A stretch of DNA of 64,000 nt, taken from positions 38,558-102,557 of the forward strand of contig SFJH01000003.1 in the NCBI GenBank assembly GCA_004555155.1, written 5' to 3'. The translations under genes and the position numbers were made by a program. The first letter of the stretch is position 1; each line of letters starts with the position of its first letter. The notes below the pieces were generated by a model. It had not been told where the DNA came from. It made no database searches and was given only the letters and a program-made list of their open reading frames with translations. Source of the DNA: Clostridiales bacterium (GTDB taxonomy: Bacteria; Bacillota; Clostridia; Christensenellales; Aristaeellaceae). Positions 1-7,666 of the stretch are shown in pieces.

Positions 1-114
1 TGCGGCGATGCTGCGCTCCAGCCGGACGACCGTGTCGTTTTCGGTGATCTCCAGTCCGGTCAGCCCCAGCTCGTTCATCAGCTTGGCGTACTTGCGAATG
101 CTTGACTCATTCAT
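1..114 (-). CDS. accB: Biotin carboxyl carrier protein of acetyl-CoA carboxylase, N-terminal fragment
   Basis: Only the first 38 codons are inside the window; the gene continues past the left edge. The peptide starts MNESSIRKYAKLMNELGL and continues with LEITENDTVVRLER. This resembles the N-terminal region of AccB, which precedes the proline/alanine linker and the biotinyl domain. AccB carries the biotin that shuttles carboxyl groups to make malonyl-CoA. Its ATG overlaps the fabF stop codon in the four-base ATGA arrangement, which implies translational coupling. An accB directly after fabF is the usual Firmicutes fab order. The biotinylation site is not visible, so the call rests on this short stretch and on context. 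Confidence 0.7.
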   Translation of the reverse strand, partial: MNESSIRKYAKLMNELGLTGLEITENDTVVRLERSIAA

Positions 115-1358
115 CTTGAACCTCTTCTGAAGGCCAGACACGCATTGTGTCCGCCAAATCCCAGCGAATTGGACAGCGCAAGATCGATTTGCGCCTGAAT
201 TGCCCGGTTGGGAACATAGTTCAGATCACAGGCCGGGTCGGGCTCGTTCAGATGGATCGTCGGCGGAACGACGCCCTCGTTCAGTGCGAGAATGCAGGCG
301 ATGGCCTCCACCGCGCCGGCTGCGCCCAGCATGTGGCCCGTCATGGATTTCGTGGACGAGATGTACGCCCGGCGGGCGTCCTCCTCGCCCAGCGCGGTCT
401 TGACCGCCAGCGTCTCCGCGGAATCGTTCAGCGGCGTACCCGTGCCATGGGCGTTGACGTAAATGCACTCCGAGCCGTCATACCCAGCTTCCTCTATCGC
501 GTTCTTCATCGCCTGAGCGCCTCCGCGGGCGTCCGGAAGAGGCGCGGTAATGTGATGCGCGTCGCAGGTCGAGCCGTAACCGCAGACCTCGGCATAGATT
601 TTCGCGCCCCGGGCCTTCGCGTGCGCATACTCCTCCAGCACCAGCGCGCCCGCGCCTTCGCCGATGACGAAGCCGGCGCGCCTCCGGTCAAAGGGCAGCG
701 ACGCCGCGTCCGGATCGTCCGAAACGGACAGGGCCTGCATGTTGACAAATCCCGCCACCGCAGAGGGACAGACCGCGGCCTCGGCGCCGCCGGCGATCAT
801 CGCGTCGGCATAGCCGTGGCGAATGGCGCGCACCGCTTCACCGATCGCATTGGATCCGGACGCGCAGGCGGTCACGGCAGGCATGGCCGCGCCCTGGCAG
901 TTGAATCGGATGGCGATCATGCCGGAGGCCATATTGCTGATCATCATGGGAATAAACAGCGGCGACACGCGGCGGGGACCTCTTTCCATCAGCTTGGCAT
1001 ACTCCGTTTCAAAGGTATGGATGCCGCCGATTCCCGTGCCGAAATATACGCCGATGCGCTCAGGCGGCAGGGTGCCGGTCACGCCGCTCTCCTCCACTGC
1101 CTGACAGGCCGCCGCCATCGCATAGTGCGCGCAGGGATCGCTGCGCAGCACCTCGCTCTTTTCCATATAGGCCCGGGGATCGAAGTCCTTGACCTCCGCA
1201 GCCAGCTTCGCCTTGTAGTTTTCCGTGTCAAAGCGCGTGATGGGCGCGATGCCGTGCACCCCGCTGATCAGACTGCTCCAGAGCGCCTCCACGCTGTTGC
1301 CCACGGGCGTGACCGCGCCCATGCCGGTCACGACAACTCTTCTGATTCTGGTATCCAA
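111..1358 (-). CDS. fabF: 3-oxoacyl-[acyl-carrier-protein] synthase II
   Basis: Elongating condensing enzyme of type II fatty acid synthesis: it joins malonyl-ACP to a growing acyl-ACP in the cytoplasm. The 415-residue length is normal for KAS II. The nucleophile lies in TACASGSN (Cys165). The two catalytic histidines lie in NAHGTGTPLND and in the STKSMTGHMLGAAGA block. The N-terminus RRVVVTGMGAVTPVG is typical of the family. The gene sits 12 bp after fabG and overlaps accB by four bases, inside the acpP-fabK-fabD-fabG-fabF-accB operon. All catalytic residues are present, so the call is firm. Confidence 0.96.
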   Translation of the reverse strand: MDTRIRRVVVTGMGAVTPVGNSVEALWSSLISGVHGIAPITRFDTENYKAKLAAEVKDFDPRAYMEKSEVLRSDPCAHYAMAAACQAVEESGVTGTLPPERIGVYFGTGIGGIHTFETEYAKLMERGPRRVSPLFIPMMISNMASGMIAIRFNCQGAAMPAVTACASGSNAIGEAVRAIRHGYADAMIAGGAEAAVCPSAVAGFVNMQALSVSDDPDAASLPFDRRRAGFVIGEGAGALVLEEYAHAKARGAKIYAEVCGYGSTCDAHHITAPLPDARGGAQAMKNAIEEAGYDGSECIYVNAHGTGTPLNDSAETLAVKTALGEEDARRAYISSTKSMTGHMLGAAGAVEAIACILALNEGVVPPTIHLNEPDPACDLNYVPNRAIQAQIDLALSNSLGFGGHNACLAFRRGSR

Positions 1359-1370
1359 ATCTCTATCTCC

Positions 1371-2108
1371 TCACATGGCGATTCCGCCGTCTACGCGCAG
1401 AACCTCGCCGGTCACATAATCCGCGCCCATCAGATAGGCCACGGCCTCCGCAACATCCTCCGGCGCGCCGAAGCGGCCCAGCGGAATCGACTGCGCCAGC
1501 CTGTTCGACGCTTCATTCAGCTCGCCGGTCATATCCGTGCGGATGAAGCCGGGCGCCACCGCGTTGCAGCGCACGCCCCGGGACGCCAGCTCGCGGGCCA
1601 CGGACTTCGTCAGTCCGATCAGCCCCGCCTTGGAGGCGGAATAGTTCGCCTGTCCCGCGTTGCCCATCAGGCCGGACACCGAGCTGATATTCACAATCGC
1701 GCCCTCCCGCGCGACCAGGAAGGCCCTCGCGCAGTGGCGGATCATGTTGAACGCTCCCTTGAGATTGACGTCCAGCACGCGATCGAAGTCCGCCTCGCCC
1801 ATCGCGGCCACAAGACCGTCGCGGGTCACGCCCGCATTGTTTACGAGCATGTGGATATTGCCGAAATCCCTTCGGATCAACTTAACCGTCTCTGCGGCCT
1901 GTGCAAAATCGGATACGTCGCAGGCGTAGCTCGCCGCCCTCACGCCGTATTCCTCCGCGCACTGCCGGCAGATCTCCTCCGCCGCATCGCGGTTGTTCGC
2001 ATAGACAACGGCAATACTCGCCCCCATCGACGCCAGCTTTTTCGCAACGGCCGCGCCGATGCCCCGGGATGCGCCCGTCACGATGGCTGTCTTTCCCTGC
2101 ATCAGCAT
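1371..2108 (-). CDS. fabG: 3-oxoacyl-[acyl-carrier-protein] reductase
   Basis: Short-chain dehydrogenase/reductase that reduces 3-oxoacyl-ACP to 3-hydroxyacyl-ACP with NADPH. It is 245 residues long, as expected. The Rossmann motif TGASRGIGAA is at about residues 11-20, NNAG follows in the middle, and the active site has a serine in NISSV and YSASK for the Tyr-x3-Lys pair. The C-terminus YVTGEVLRVDGGIAM is characteristic of FabG. Its first codons overlap the end of fabD by 7 bp, so it is translated within the fab operon. Confidence 0.96.
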   Translation of the reverse strand: MLMQGKTAIVTGASRGIGAAVAKKLASMGASIAVVYANNRDAAEEICRQCAEEYGVRAASYACDVSDFAQAAETVKLIRRDFGNIHMLVNNAGVTRDGLVAAMGEADFDRVLDVNLKGAFNMIRHCARAFLVAREGAIVNISSVSGLMGNAGQANYSASKAGLIGLTKSVARELASRGVRCNAVAPGFIRTDMTGELNEASNRLAQSIPLGRFGAPEDVAEAVAYLMGADYVTGEVLRVDGGIAM

Positions 2109-3019
2109 GCTTTCACCTCCGCAGCAAGCGCTTCCAGATCCTCAAAGGCCGATACCGCAAATACGCGCACATTGGGCTGGATTCTGGAAATCAGATTGCA
2201 CAGCGTCCTGCCCGGACCGATCTCCACAAACACATCGGCGCCGTCGCTGATCATGTTCCGGATGATCGCCTCCCAGCGGACAGGCGCGCAGATCTGCCGT
2301 GCCAGCACAGGCGCGATTTCTTCCGGGTAGGGCTGCGCCGTCACATCCGAATAGACCGGAATCTGCAACGCGCCGAATTCGTTTTTTTCCAGAAGCTCTG
2401 CAAACTCCGCTGCCGCATCCCGCATGAAGGGCGAGTGGAACGCGCCCCGAACCTTCAGCGGCAGTGTGCGTCCGCCCAGCTGCTTGACCGCCGCGCAGAA
2501 CGCGGTCATCTGCTCCTCGGAACCGGACACGGAAACCTGACCGGGGCAGTTGTAATTGACCGGGTAAACCTCAGAAAACTGCGCGCACAGCTGCTCTACC
2601 TGCCCATTGTCCAGGCGAAGCACCGCCGCCATGGACGTCGCCCGCTTCTCCGCATCGCGCTGCATCAGCTCGCCGCGCGCACAGACCAGCGAAAAGGCGC
2701 TCTGTACCGTCAGCGCGCCGCCGCAGGTCAGCGCGCCGAGCTCTCCCAGAGAAAAGCCCGCCGCCATATCCGGCTTTAGGCCGCAGCTCTCCAGCGCCGC
2801 CGTCGCCGCCATCTCATAGGCAAAGAGACAGGGCTGACAGTTTTTCGTCTCCCGGATGAGCGCGTCCGGGCCGGAAAAGCACTGTTCCGAGGTGCCGGGC
2901 CGCTGGACATCGCAGCGCTCGAACACCGCCGCAGCGGCAGGGTACCGTCCGCAAAGCGCCCGACCCATGCCGGGATGCTGATCTCCCTGTCCGGAAAACA
3001 CAAACGCTACTCGAGACAT
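2102..3019 (-). CDS. fabD: Malonyl-CoA:ACP transacylase
   Basis: Transfers malonyl groups from CoA to acyl carrier protein and so supplies the elongation substrate of fatty acid synthesis. The protein has 305 residues. The N-terminal glycine-rich stretch FSGQGDQHPGMG and the nucleophile elbow GFSLGE (Gly-x-Ser-x-Gly) are diagnostic, and the catalytic histidine lies in GAFHSPFM. The gene overlaps fabK by 13 bp upstream and fabG by 7 bp downstream, so the block is tightly coupled. Confidence 0.95.
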   Translation of the reverse strand: MSRVAFVFSGQGDQHPGMGRALCGRYPAAAAVFERCDVQRPGTSEQCFSGPDALIRETKNCQPCLFAYEMAATAALESCGLKPDMAAGFSLGELGALTCGGALTVQSAFSLVCARGELMQRDAEKRATSMAAVLRLDNGQVEQLCAQFSEVYPVNYNCPGQVSVSGSEEQMTAFCAAVKQLGGRTLPLKVRGAFHSPFMRDAAAEFAELLEKNEFGALQIPVYSDVTAQPYPEEIAPVLARQICAPVRWEAIIRNMISDGADVFVEIGPGRTLCNLISRIQPNVRVFAVSAFEDLEALAAEVKAC

Positions 3020-3951
3020 GCTGTCGCCCTCCTGAGAATCGGCTCCGCGCCCTCAACGACGTCCCGGATGATTTCCGCGGCAGGCTGCGTCCTGTTGACC
3101 ATCGCGGCAATCTGTCCGGAGAGGAAGCATCCTCTCTCCGCGTCGCCCTCCTGCACCGCCAGGCGCAGCGAGCCCGTGGCCATCGCGTCCAGCTCCTCAT
3201 CGGAAGCGCCGCCGAACTCGCGCCTGGCATAGCTGCGGGCAAAGGAAGTGCGCAGGCTGCGCACCGGATGGCCAAGGCGCTTTCCGGTCACCATCGTGCA
3301 CAGATCGTCCGCCTTCAGGATTTTCTCCCGGTAGACTGGGTGAATGGTGCACTCCTCCGCGCTCAGAAAGCGCGTGCCCATCTGTACGCCGCAGGCGCCC
3401 AGCATCATTGCCGCCGCAAACCCGCGTCCATCCGCAATGCCTCCGGCGGCAATGACCGGCAGCGGCGTGGCGTCGCACACCAGCGGCACCAGCACCATGG
3501 TGGTCAGTTCGCCCACATGTCCGCCGCTCTCGCCGCCCTCCGCAATGACAGCGGACGCGCCCAGCCGCGTCATCAGCTTGGCCATCGCCGTGGAAGCCAC
3601 CACCGGAATGACCTTCACGCCGGCATTTTTCCACAGCTCCATATACTTCGTCGGATTTCCTGCGCCGGTCGTCACAGCGCTCACCTGTTCGTCTGCAATC
3701 AGCTGCGCAACTGCATCCGCGAAGGGACTGAGCAGCATCACATTCACGCCAAAGGGCTTGTCCGTGAGCGATTTTGCGATGCGGATCTGTTCCCGAACGT
3801 AGTCTGCCGACGCATTGCCCGCAGCGATGATGCCCAGGCCGCCGCCGTTGGAAACGGCCGCCGCCAGTTTGCCGTCGGCAATCCACGCCATTCCGCCCTG
3901 AAGAACGGGATAGCGAATGCCGAGCATTTCACACAAAACGGACTTCACCAT
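3007..3951 (-). CDS. fabK: Enoyl-[acyl-carrier-protein] reductase II (FMN-dependent)
   Basis: TIM-barrel flavoprotein of the nitronate monooxygenase/2-nitropropane dioxygenase superfamily. It carries out the last reduction of each elongation cycle in many Firmicutes in place of FabI. The 314-residue protein begins with the family signature YPVLQGGMAWIAD. It has the glycine-rich FMN-binding stretches EGGESGGHVG and PVIAAGGIADG, and MGTRFL near the phosphate site. Its place between acpP and fabD in a fatty acid operon favours FabK over a stand-alone nitronate monooxygenase. It starts 3 bp after acpP ends and overlaps fabD. Confidence 0.93.
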   Translation of the reverse strand: MVKSVLCEMLGIRYPVLQGGMAWIADGKLAAAVSNGGGLGIIAAGNASADYVREQIRIAKSLTDKPFGVNVMLLSPFADAVAQLIADEQVSAVTTGAGNPTKYMELWKNAGVKVIPVVASTAMAKLMTRLGASAVIAEGGESGGHVGELTTMVLVPLVCDATPLPVIAAGGIADGRGFAAAMMLGACGVQMGTRFLSAEECTIHPVYREKILKADDLCTMVTGKRLGHPVRSLRTSFARSYARREFGGASDEELDAMATGSLRLAVQEGDAERGCFLSGQIAAMVNRTQPAAEIIRDVVEGAEPILRRATACLE

Positions 3952-3954
3952 GAT

Positions 3955-4179
3955 TTACTCCTGAATCTGCGCTTCAATGACCTTCATCAGATCGGCGACG
4001 GTCTCCACCTTCTGATCCAGTTCAATCTCATGTCCGAGCTCGCCCTCCAGCTTGATCAGAACCTCCATGGTGTCCAGCGAATCGATTCCAAGATCCTCAA
4101 AGCGGCTTTCCGGCGTAATCGCGGCAATATCACAATCCGTGCGCTCAGCAACCAGTCTGGCAATGGTATCAAACAGCAT
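3955..4179 (-). CDS. acpP: Acyl carrier protein
   Basis: Small acidic carrier of acyl chains. The serine of LGIDSLDTMEV is the expected 4'-phosphopantetheine attachment site. From the chosen start (MLFDTIARLV) it has 74 residues, the normal size. An in-frame ATG lies two codons earlier (4185) and another at 4200. The GGAGGA Shine-Dalgarno is 8 bases from the ATG at 4179 but too close to the one at 4185, so 4179 is preferred. This is the first gene of the fab operon. The preceding intergenic region contains an unusual 11-bp repeat array. Confidence 0.93.
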   Translation of the reverse strand: MLFDTIARLVAERTDCDIAAITPESRFEDLGIDSLDTMEVLIKLEGELGHEIELDQKVETVADLMKVIEAQIQE

Positions 4180-4205
4180 CTTCATATTCCTCCATAACAT
4201 ATTCT

Positions 4206-4220
4206 GTTGCGCCTGGCAAC
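4206..4220. promoter_or_regulatory. Small inverted repeat upstream of acpP
   Basis: GTTGC-N5-GCAAC lies between the repeat array at 4244-4287 and the acpP start, next to a possible -10 (TAAAAT on the minus strand at 4233-4228). It could be an operator or part of the leader RNA. It does not match the FapR or FabT consensus that I know. Confidence 0.3.
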
Positions 4221-4243
4221 TGGTATCATTTTAATCCTCTCCG

Positions 4244-4287
4244 GTTCCCCGAGGGTTCCGCGCGTGTTCCCGCTGCGTTCCCGCGCG
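4244..4287. repeat. Four direct repeats with exact 11-bp period upstream of the fab operon
   Basis: GTTCC occurs at 4244, 4255, 4266 and 4277, so the spacing is exactly 11 bp. On the acpP-coding strand this reads GGAAC-N6 four times. The array lies between the spoIIA terminator and the acpP start, just upstream of the likely promoter. Near-helical spacing puts every unit on one face of the DNA, as in cooperative regulator binding sites. No known regulator is assigned. Confidence 0.55.
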
Positions 4288-4328
4288 CGTTAACTTTTCA
4301 AATCGCCCTGAAAAATGCTCTTTCCGGC

Positions 4329-4364
4329 AAAAAAGGAACGCTCCGCACGCAGAGCGTTCCTTTT
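4329..4364 (-). terminator. Rho-independent terminator of the spoIIA operon
   Basis: AAGGAACGCTC pairs with GAGCGTTCCTT around an 8-base loop, flanked by A and T runs. On the minus strand the hairpin is followed by a T-rich stretch, about 40 bp after the sigF stop codon. The symmetric A/T flanks could let it work in both directions. Confidence 0.85.
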
Positions 4365-4406
4365 GATGCGCCTTTGGCGCAGGCCGTCGCATCATCGCCC
4401 TTGCCG

Positions 4407-5132
4407 TCAATCCTGCCCGGCAATTTTGCGCATCTTTTTGATGATCCGGCTTTCCATGCGGGATACCTGCACCTGGGATACACCCATATCCCGGGCAATC
4501 TCCGTCTGGGTATGGGACTTGAAATAGCGCCGCACGATCAGCATGCGCTCCTCGTCGGGCAAATCGCGCAGCATCTTCGCCAGCGTCAGGCGCGAATCGA
4601 TGTCCTGCATCGGCTCGGCGCCCAGCACGTCCATCAGGCGCAGATTGCCATCCCCGCCGATGGGCTCGTTCAGCGAGCGCACGCGATTGCGCGCGTTCAG
4701 CGCCAGCAGCACATCCTCCCGGGACATTCCGAGTCCTTCCGCCACTTCGCCGACCGTGGGCTCCGCGCAGTGCGCCGCCCGCCATTCTCCGCAAAACTGC
4801 TCAACCCGACGGGCATTGTCGTGAATGGTGCGCGAAACGTGAATCGGCCCGTCGTCCCGCAGATAGCGGCGGATCTCGCCCAGAATCACAGGCACCGCAT
4901 AAGTGGAAAACTGAACGGAATAGTTCGGATCAAACCGGTCTATGGCCTTCAGCAGTCCCATGCAGCCGTACTGGAAAAGATCCTCGCCATCCACCCCGCG
5001 ACCCGCGAAGCGCTTCACCAGGAACCTCACCAGCGCCATATTCTCCTCAACAAGTTCCTCACGCGCCCTCTGATCACCCTCCCGGGCGCGCGCGAGCTTA
5101 TCCCGCGTGCTTTGGTTGCGTTCGACGCTCAA
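4407..5132 (-). CDS. sigF: Forespore-specific RNA polymerase sigma factor sigma-F
   Basis: Sigma-70 family factor of 241 residues with regions 2, 3 and 4. Region 2 includes GEDLFQYGCMGLLKAIDRFD and FSTYAVPVILGEIRRYLRD, the region 3 segment begins at RTIHDN, and the region 4 helix-turn-helix is QTEIARDMGVSQVQVSRME. Sigma-F turns on the first forespore transcription programme and is held inactive by SpoIIAB. Its position as third gene after spoIIAA and spoIIAB, with its start overlapping the spoIIAB end by four bases, identifies it as SpoIIAC/SigF rather than sigma-G or sigma-B. A strong terminator follows. Confidence 0.95.
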   Translation of the reverse strand: MSVERNQSTRDKLARAREGDQRAREELVEENMALVRFLVKRFAGRGVDGEDLFQYGCMGLLKAIDRFDPNYSVQFSTYAVPVILGEIRRYLRDDGPIHVSRTIHDNARRVEQFCGEWRAAHCAEPTVGEVAEGLGMSREDVLLALNARNRVRSLNEPIGGDGNLRLMDVLGAEPMQDIDSRLTLAKMLRDLPDEERMLIVRRYFKSHTQTEIARDMGVSQVQVSRMESRIIKKMRKIAGQD

Positions 5133-5584
5133 GCCTGCTGCGCGAGCGCCTCCGCCCGCGCCGGGATCCGCTTGATCAGCCGCACCGTGGTTCCGCGCCC
5201 CACTGCGGACTGAACCTCCACCGCGTCCATGAAGCTCTCCATCACCGTAAAGCCCATGCCGGAGCGCTCCTCGCCCTCGGAGGTTGTGTAAAACGGCTGA
5301 CGCGCATGCTCCACATCGGCAATCCCGCAGCCGCGGTCGATCACGTCGATCGCCAACGTGCCATCGTCCGAACGGGTCGCATGCAGGCGAACCGTTCCCT
5401 TGCCCATGCCGTATCCGTGAATGATGGCGTTGGTGACCGCCTCGGACACCGCCGTCTTCACATCCGCCAGCTGCTCCAGCGTGGGATTCAGCGGCAGCAT
5501 GAAGCCGCTGATCACCATTCGGGCAAAGGATTCATTCTCCGGAAGCGCCGGAAAGTCCAGCCGCATTTCATTGATGATGCTCAT
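5129..5584 (-). CDS. spoIIAB: Anti-sigma-F factor, serine-protein kinase SpoIIAB
   Basis: GHKL-fold kinase and anti-sigma factor. It binds sigma-F before asymmetric division and phosphorylates SpoIIAA. The N-box EAVTNAIIHGYG, the G1-type DRGCGI and the G2-type GMGFTVME are all visible. The start at MSIINEMRLDFPA (5584) is preferred because GGAAAGGAGACGGT lies just upstream; the longer in-frame extension lacks such a site. From this start it has 151 residues, close to the family norm. It lies 16 bp after spoIIAA and overlaps sigF by 4 bp. Confidence 0.95.
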   Translation of the reverse strand: MSIINEMRLDFPALPENESFARMVISGFMLPLNPTLEQLADVKTAVSEAVTNAIIHGYGMGKGTVRLHATRSDDGTLAIDVIDRGCGIADVEHARQPFYTTSEGEERSGMGFTVMESFMDAVEVQSAVGRGTTVRLIKRIPARAEALAQQA

Positions 5585-5600
5585 ACCGTCTCCTTTCCGG

Positions 5601-5906
5601 CTACGCCAGCCGCTCGACGAGCTGATACAGTCCCGCCATTTCAAAAATCTGATCGACGCGCCCGTTCCGGCAGGCCACCGCGACCGTGCCGCCCCGCCGC
5701 GACATCAGCTTGTACCGTCCAATGATCAGTCCAATCCCCGAGCTATCCATGAATTCCAGATCGTTCAGGTCAAATACCAGTCTACGGATTCTGGGGTCGA
5801 GAATCAGCTCGTCCACCTCCGCCCGGATCGCTGCGGCGACGCTGTGATCCAGTTCGCCGCTCAGGCGCACCGTCAGCGTATTCTTCTTCTTTTCATACAA
5901 AAGCAT
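5601..5906 (-). CDS. spoIIAA: Anti-sigma-F factor antagonist SpoIIAA
   Basis: STAS-domain protein of 101 residues. In its unphosphorylated form it displaces sigma-F from SpoIIAB. The phosphorylatable serine is in the conserved block FMDSSGIGLIIGRY, and the N-terminus LTVRLSGELDHSVAA is typical. It is the first gene of the spoIIA operon. Its start codon lies inside the right arm of an 11-bp inverted repeat, and a sigma-H-like promoter ends only about 24 bases upstream. An AGGAGG Shine-Dalgarno precedes the ATG. Confidence 0.95.
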   Translation of the reverse strand: MLLYEKKKNTLTVRLSGELDHSVAAAIRAEVDELILDPRIRRLVFDLNDLEFMDSSGIGLIIGRYKLMSRRGGTVAVACRNGRVDQIFEMAGLYQLVERLA

Positions 5907-5939
5907 GGAATCATCCTCCTGTACGGAAATGATTCCATG
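5904..5939. repeat. Perfect 11-bp inverted repeat over the spoIIAA start
   Basis: CATGGAATCAT and ATGATTCCATG are separated by 14 bp. In RNA reading through from the upstream ftsH-like gene, the hairpin would put the spoIIAA start codon in a stem and its AGGAGG in the loop. The upstream arm also contains the -10 element of the sigma-H-like promoter, so RNA from that promoter would lack it. The repeat could also be a protein-binding site. Confidence 0.75.
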
Positions 5940-5959
5940 TCTGCTCGCCGGATTCCTTT
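5930..5959 (-). promoter_or_regulatory. Sigma-H-like promoter of the spoIIA operon
   Basis: The minus strand carries AAAGGAATC, then 12 bases, then ATGGAATCA. This fits the sigma-H pattern RNAGGAWWW - N11-12 - RNNGAATWW with one mismatch in each box. In Bacillus spoIIA is transcribed by sigma-H RNA polymerase with Spo0A. The -35 box overlaps the stop codon of the upstream ftsH-like gene. Confidence 0.65.
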
Positions 5960-7523
5960 AGTGAAATCCGTCTGTCTTTGTCGATTTCTGGCTTTCGCTC
6001 GACAAATCGCCGAGGATTGCGGCGATCTCCTCATCGGAGAGCGTCTCGCGCTCCAGCAATGCCTCCGCCAGCCGCCCCAGCGCTTCCACATGCTCGCCCA
6101 GCAGGCGCTGCGTGCGCTGATAGAGTTCCGCCAGCAGCTCCCTGCACCGCTGCGCCGAATCGCCTGCATTTCCGCAGGCACGGCCCAGCGCCTTCAGGGA
6201 AACGGCGGGCTCGCCCGCCATGCCGAGCTCGGTGACCATCGCCGCTGCGGTTTCTGCGGCGCGTTCCAGATCGTTGGACGCGCCTGCAGTCAGCGCATCC
6301 TCTCCCAGAATCAGCAGCTCCGCCGCGCGCCCCGCCAGCAGCACGCAAATCTGATTTTCCAGATCCCGCTTGCTCAGCATGACCCGCTCGGGCGGAATCG
6401 CCAGGTTGTACCCCGCCGCGCCGCGCCCAGCCGGAAGGATGCTCACCCGTGTCAACCGGTGCTTTGGCATGAGAATCTTCGTAGCAACGGCGTGCCCGGC
6501 CTCGTGCAGCGCAATGGTTCTGCGCTCCGCCCGAGTCGCAGTGCTCTCACGGTCCGCGCCGACGATGGTGCGCACCAGCGCGGTGCGGATGTCCTGCATG
6601 GAGATCGCAGCCTCGTCCCGGGTTGCAGCCAGGATTGCCGCCTCATTGAGCAGATTTTCCAGGGAAGCGCCGGAGAAATAGACCGTCTCCGCCGCCAGCC
6701 GCTCCAGACACACATCGTCGCCCAGCGGCTTGTTCCGGCTGTGCAGCTCCAGGATGCTCAGCCGCTCCCTTTTCCCGGGAAGCCCCACCTCAATCTGCCT
6801 GTCAAACCGACCCGGGCGCAGCAGCGCCGGGTCGAGCATCTCCAGCCGGTTGGTCGCCGCCAGCACAATCACGCCCTCGCCGCTGTGAAAGCCCGACATC
6901 TCGCTGAGCAAGGCGTTCAGTGTCTGATCGCGTTCATCGGAGGAATTGTCGCTGCGGCGCTTGCCCATGGCGTCGATCTCGTCGATGAAGATCACACATT
7001 TCCCCGACTTTCGGGCCTTCTTGAACAGCTCTCTTACGCGCATCGCGCCCACGCCGACGTATTTTTCGAGAAAGTCCGATCCCGACAGCGCGTAAAACGG
7101 AACGCCGGCCTCGCCCGCCAGCGCCTTCGCCAGCAGCGTCTTTCCCGTGCCCGGCGGGCCGTACAGCAGCACACCTCTGGGCATGCGCGCGCCGTACCGG
7201 CTGTATTTCTCGGGCTGAACCAGATAATCGCGCAGCTGCTCCAGACTGTGCAGCGCCTCAGCGTTGGCGGCGACGTCCGCAAATGTGCACTTCGGCGCGC
7301 AGCCCTCCGCCGCCGCGTCGCTGCCAATCGCCACTGCATCCGCGCGCATCGCCTTCGGGCGGAGCATGGCGCAGAGGATCAGCCCAATCACCGCCACCGT
7401 CACCAGTCCATGCCCCAGCGCTTCGCGCAGCGCCGCGCTGCCGTTCGCCGTGAGGGACAGCGCGCCGCCGCTCACCGCCATCCCGGCCGCCAGCAGCGCC
7501 AGGCCGCAGTACCATCGTTTCAT
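5958..7523 (-). CDS. FtsH-family ATP-dependent zinc metalloprotease with minimal extracytoplasmic segment
   Basis: AAA+ protease joined to an M41 zinc peptidase. It has Walker A GPPGTGKT (about 122-129), Walker [10 protein letters not shown] (about 177-185), the second region of homology around [12 protein letters not shown], and the zinc motif HEAGH (about 340-344). A later Asp in ASNDLERA is the probable third ligand. Two hydrophobic segments (about 4-24 and 40-54) are separated by only about 15 residues, against roughly 75 in canonical FtsH, and the total of 521 residues is short. The ATG at 7523 is chosen because GAGG lies 8 bases before it; GTG (7532) and ATG (7529) are alternatives. The gene lies just upstream of spoIIA and is divergent from a penicillin-binding protein gene, which suggests but does not prove a sporulation role. 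Confidence 0.88.
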   Translation of the reverse strand: MKRWYCGLALLAAGMAVSGGALSLTANGSAALREALGHGLVTVAVIGLILCAMLRPKAMRADAVAIGSDAAAEGCAPKCTFADVAANAEALHSLEQLRDYLVQPEKYSRYGARMPRGVLLYGPPGTGKTLLAKALAGEAGVPFYALSGSDFLEKYVGVGAMRVRELFKKARKSGKCVIFIDEIDAMGKRRSDNSSDERDQTLNALLSEMSGFHSGEGVIVLAATNRLEMLDPALLRPGRFDRQIEVGLPGKRERLSILELHSRNKPLGDDVCLERLAAETVYFSGASLENLLNEAAILAATRDEAAISMQDIRTALVRTIVGADRESTATRAERRTIALHEAGHAVATKILMPKHRLTRVSILPAGRGAAGYNLAIPPERVMLSKRDLENQICVLLAGRAAELLILGEDALTAGASNDLERAAETAAAMVTELGMAGEPAVSLKALGRACGNAGDSAQRCRELLAELYQRTQRLLGEHVEALGRLAEALLERETLSDEEIAAILGDLSSESQKSTKTDGFH

Positions 7524-7606
7524 ATTCATCACCTCGGGTTGTTATCAACATATCTATTGTAACAAACCCCTCGCTCGCCTGTCCACGAACAACTTCTGGA
7601 ACGCAT

Positions 7607-7639
7607 GTCTAATTCCGTCGCAAATGGGAAAGATTAGAC
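7607..7639 (+). promoter_or_regulatory. Sigma-F-like promoter and inverted repeat before the PBP gene
   Basis: GTCTA (7607-7611), 15 bases, then GGAAAGATTA (7627-7636) resembles the sigma-F/sigma-G pattern GYATA - N15-16 - GGNNANAMTR with one mismatch per box. The same stretch holds the inverted repeat GTCTAAT-N19-ATTAGAC. Forespore class A PBPs of Bacillus (PbpF, PbpG) are sigma-F controlled, which makes this reading attractive but unproven. Confidence 0.4.
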
Positions 7640-7666
7640 CAGAAAACAGGCAAAGCAGGTGAATTC

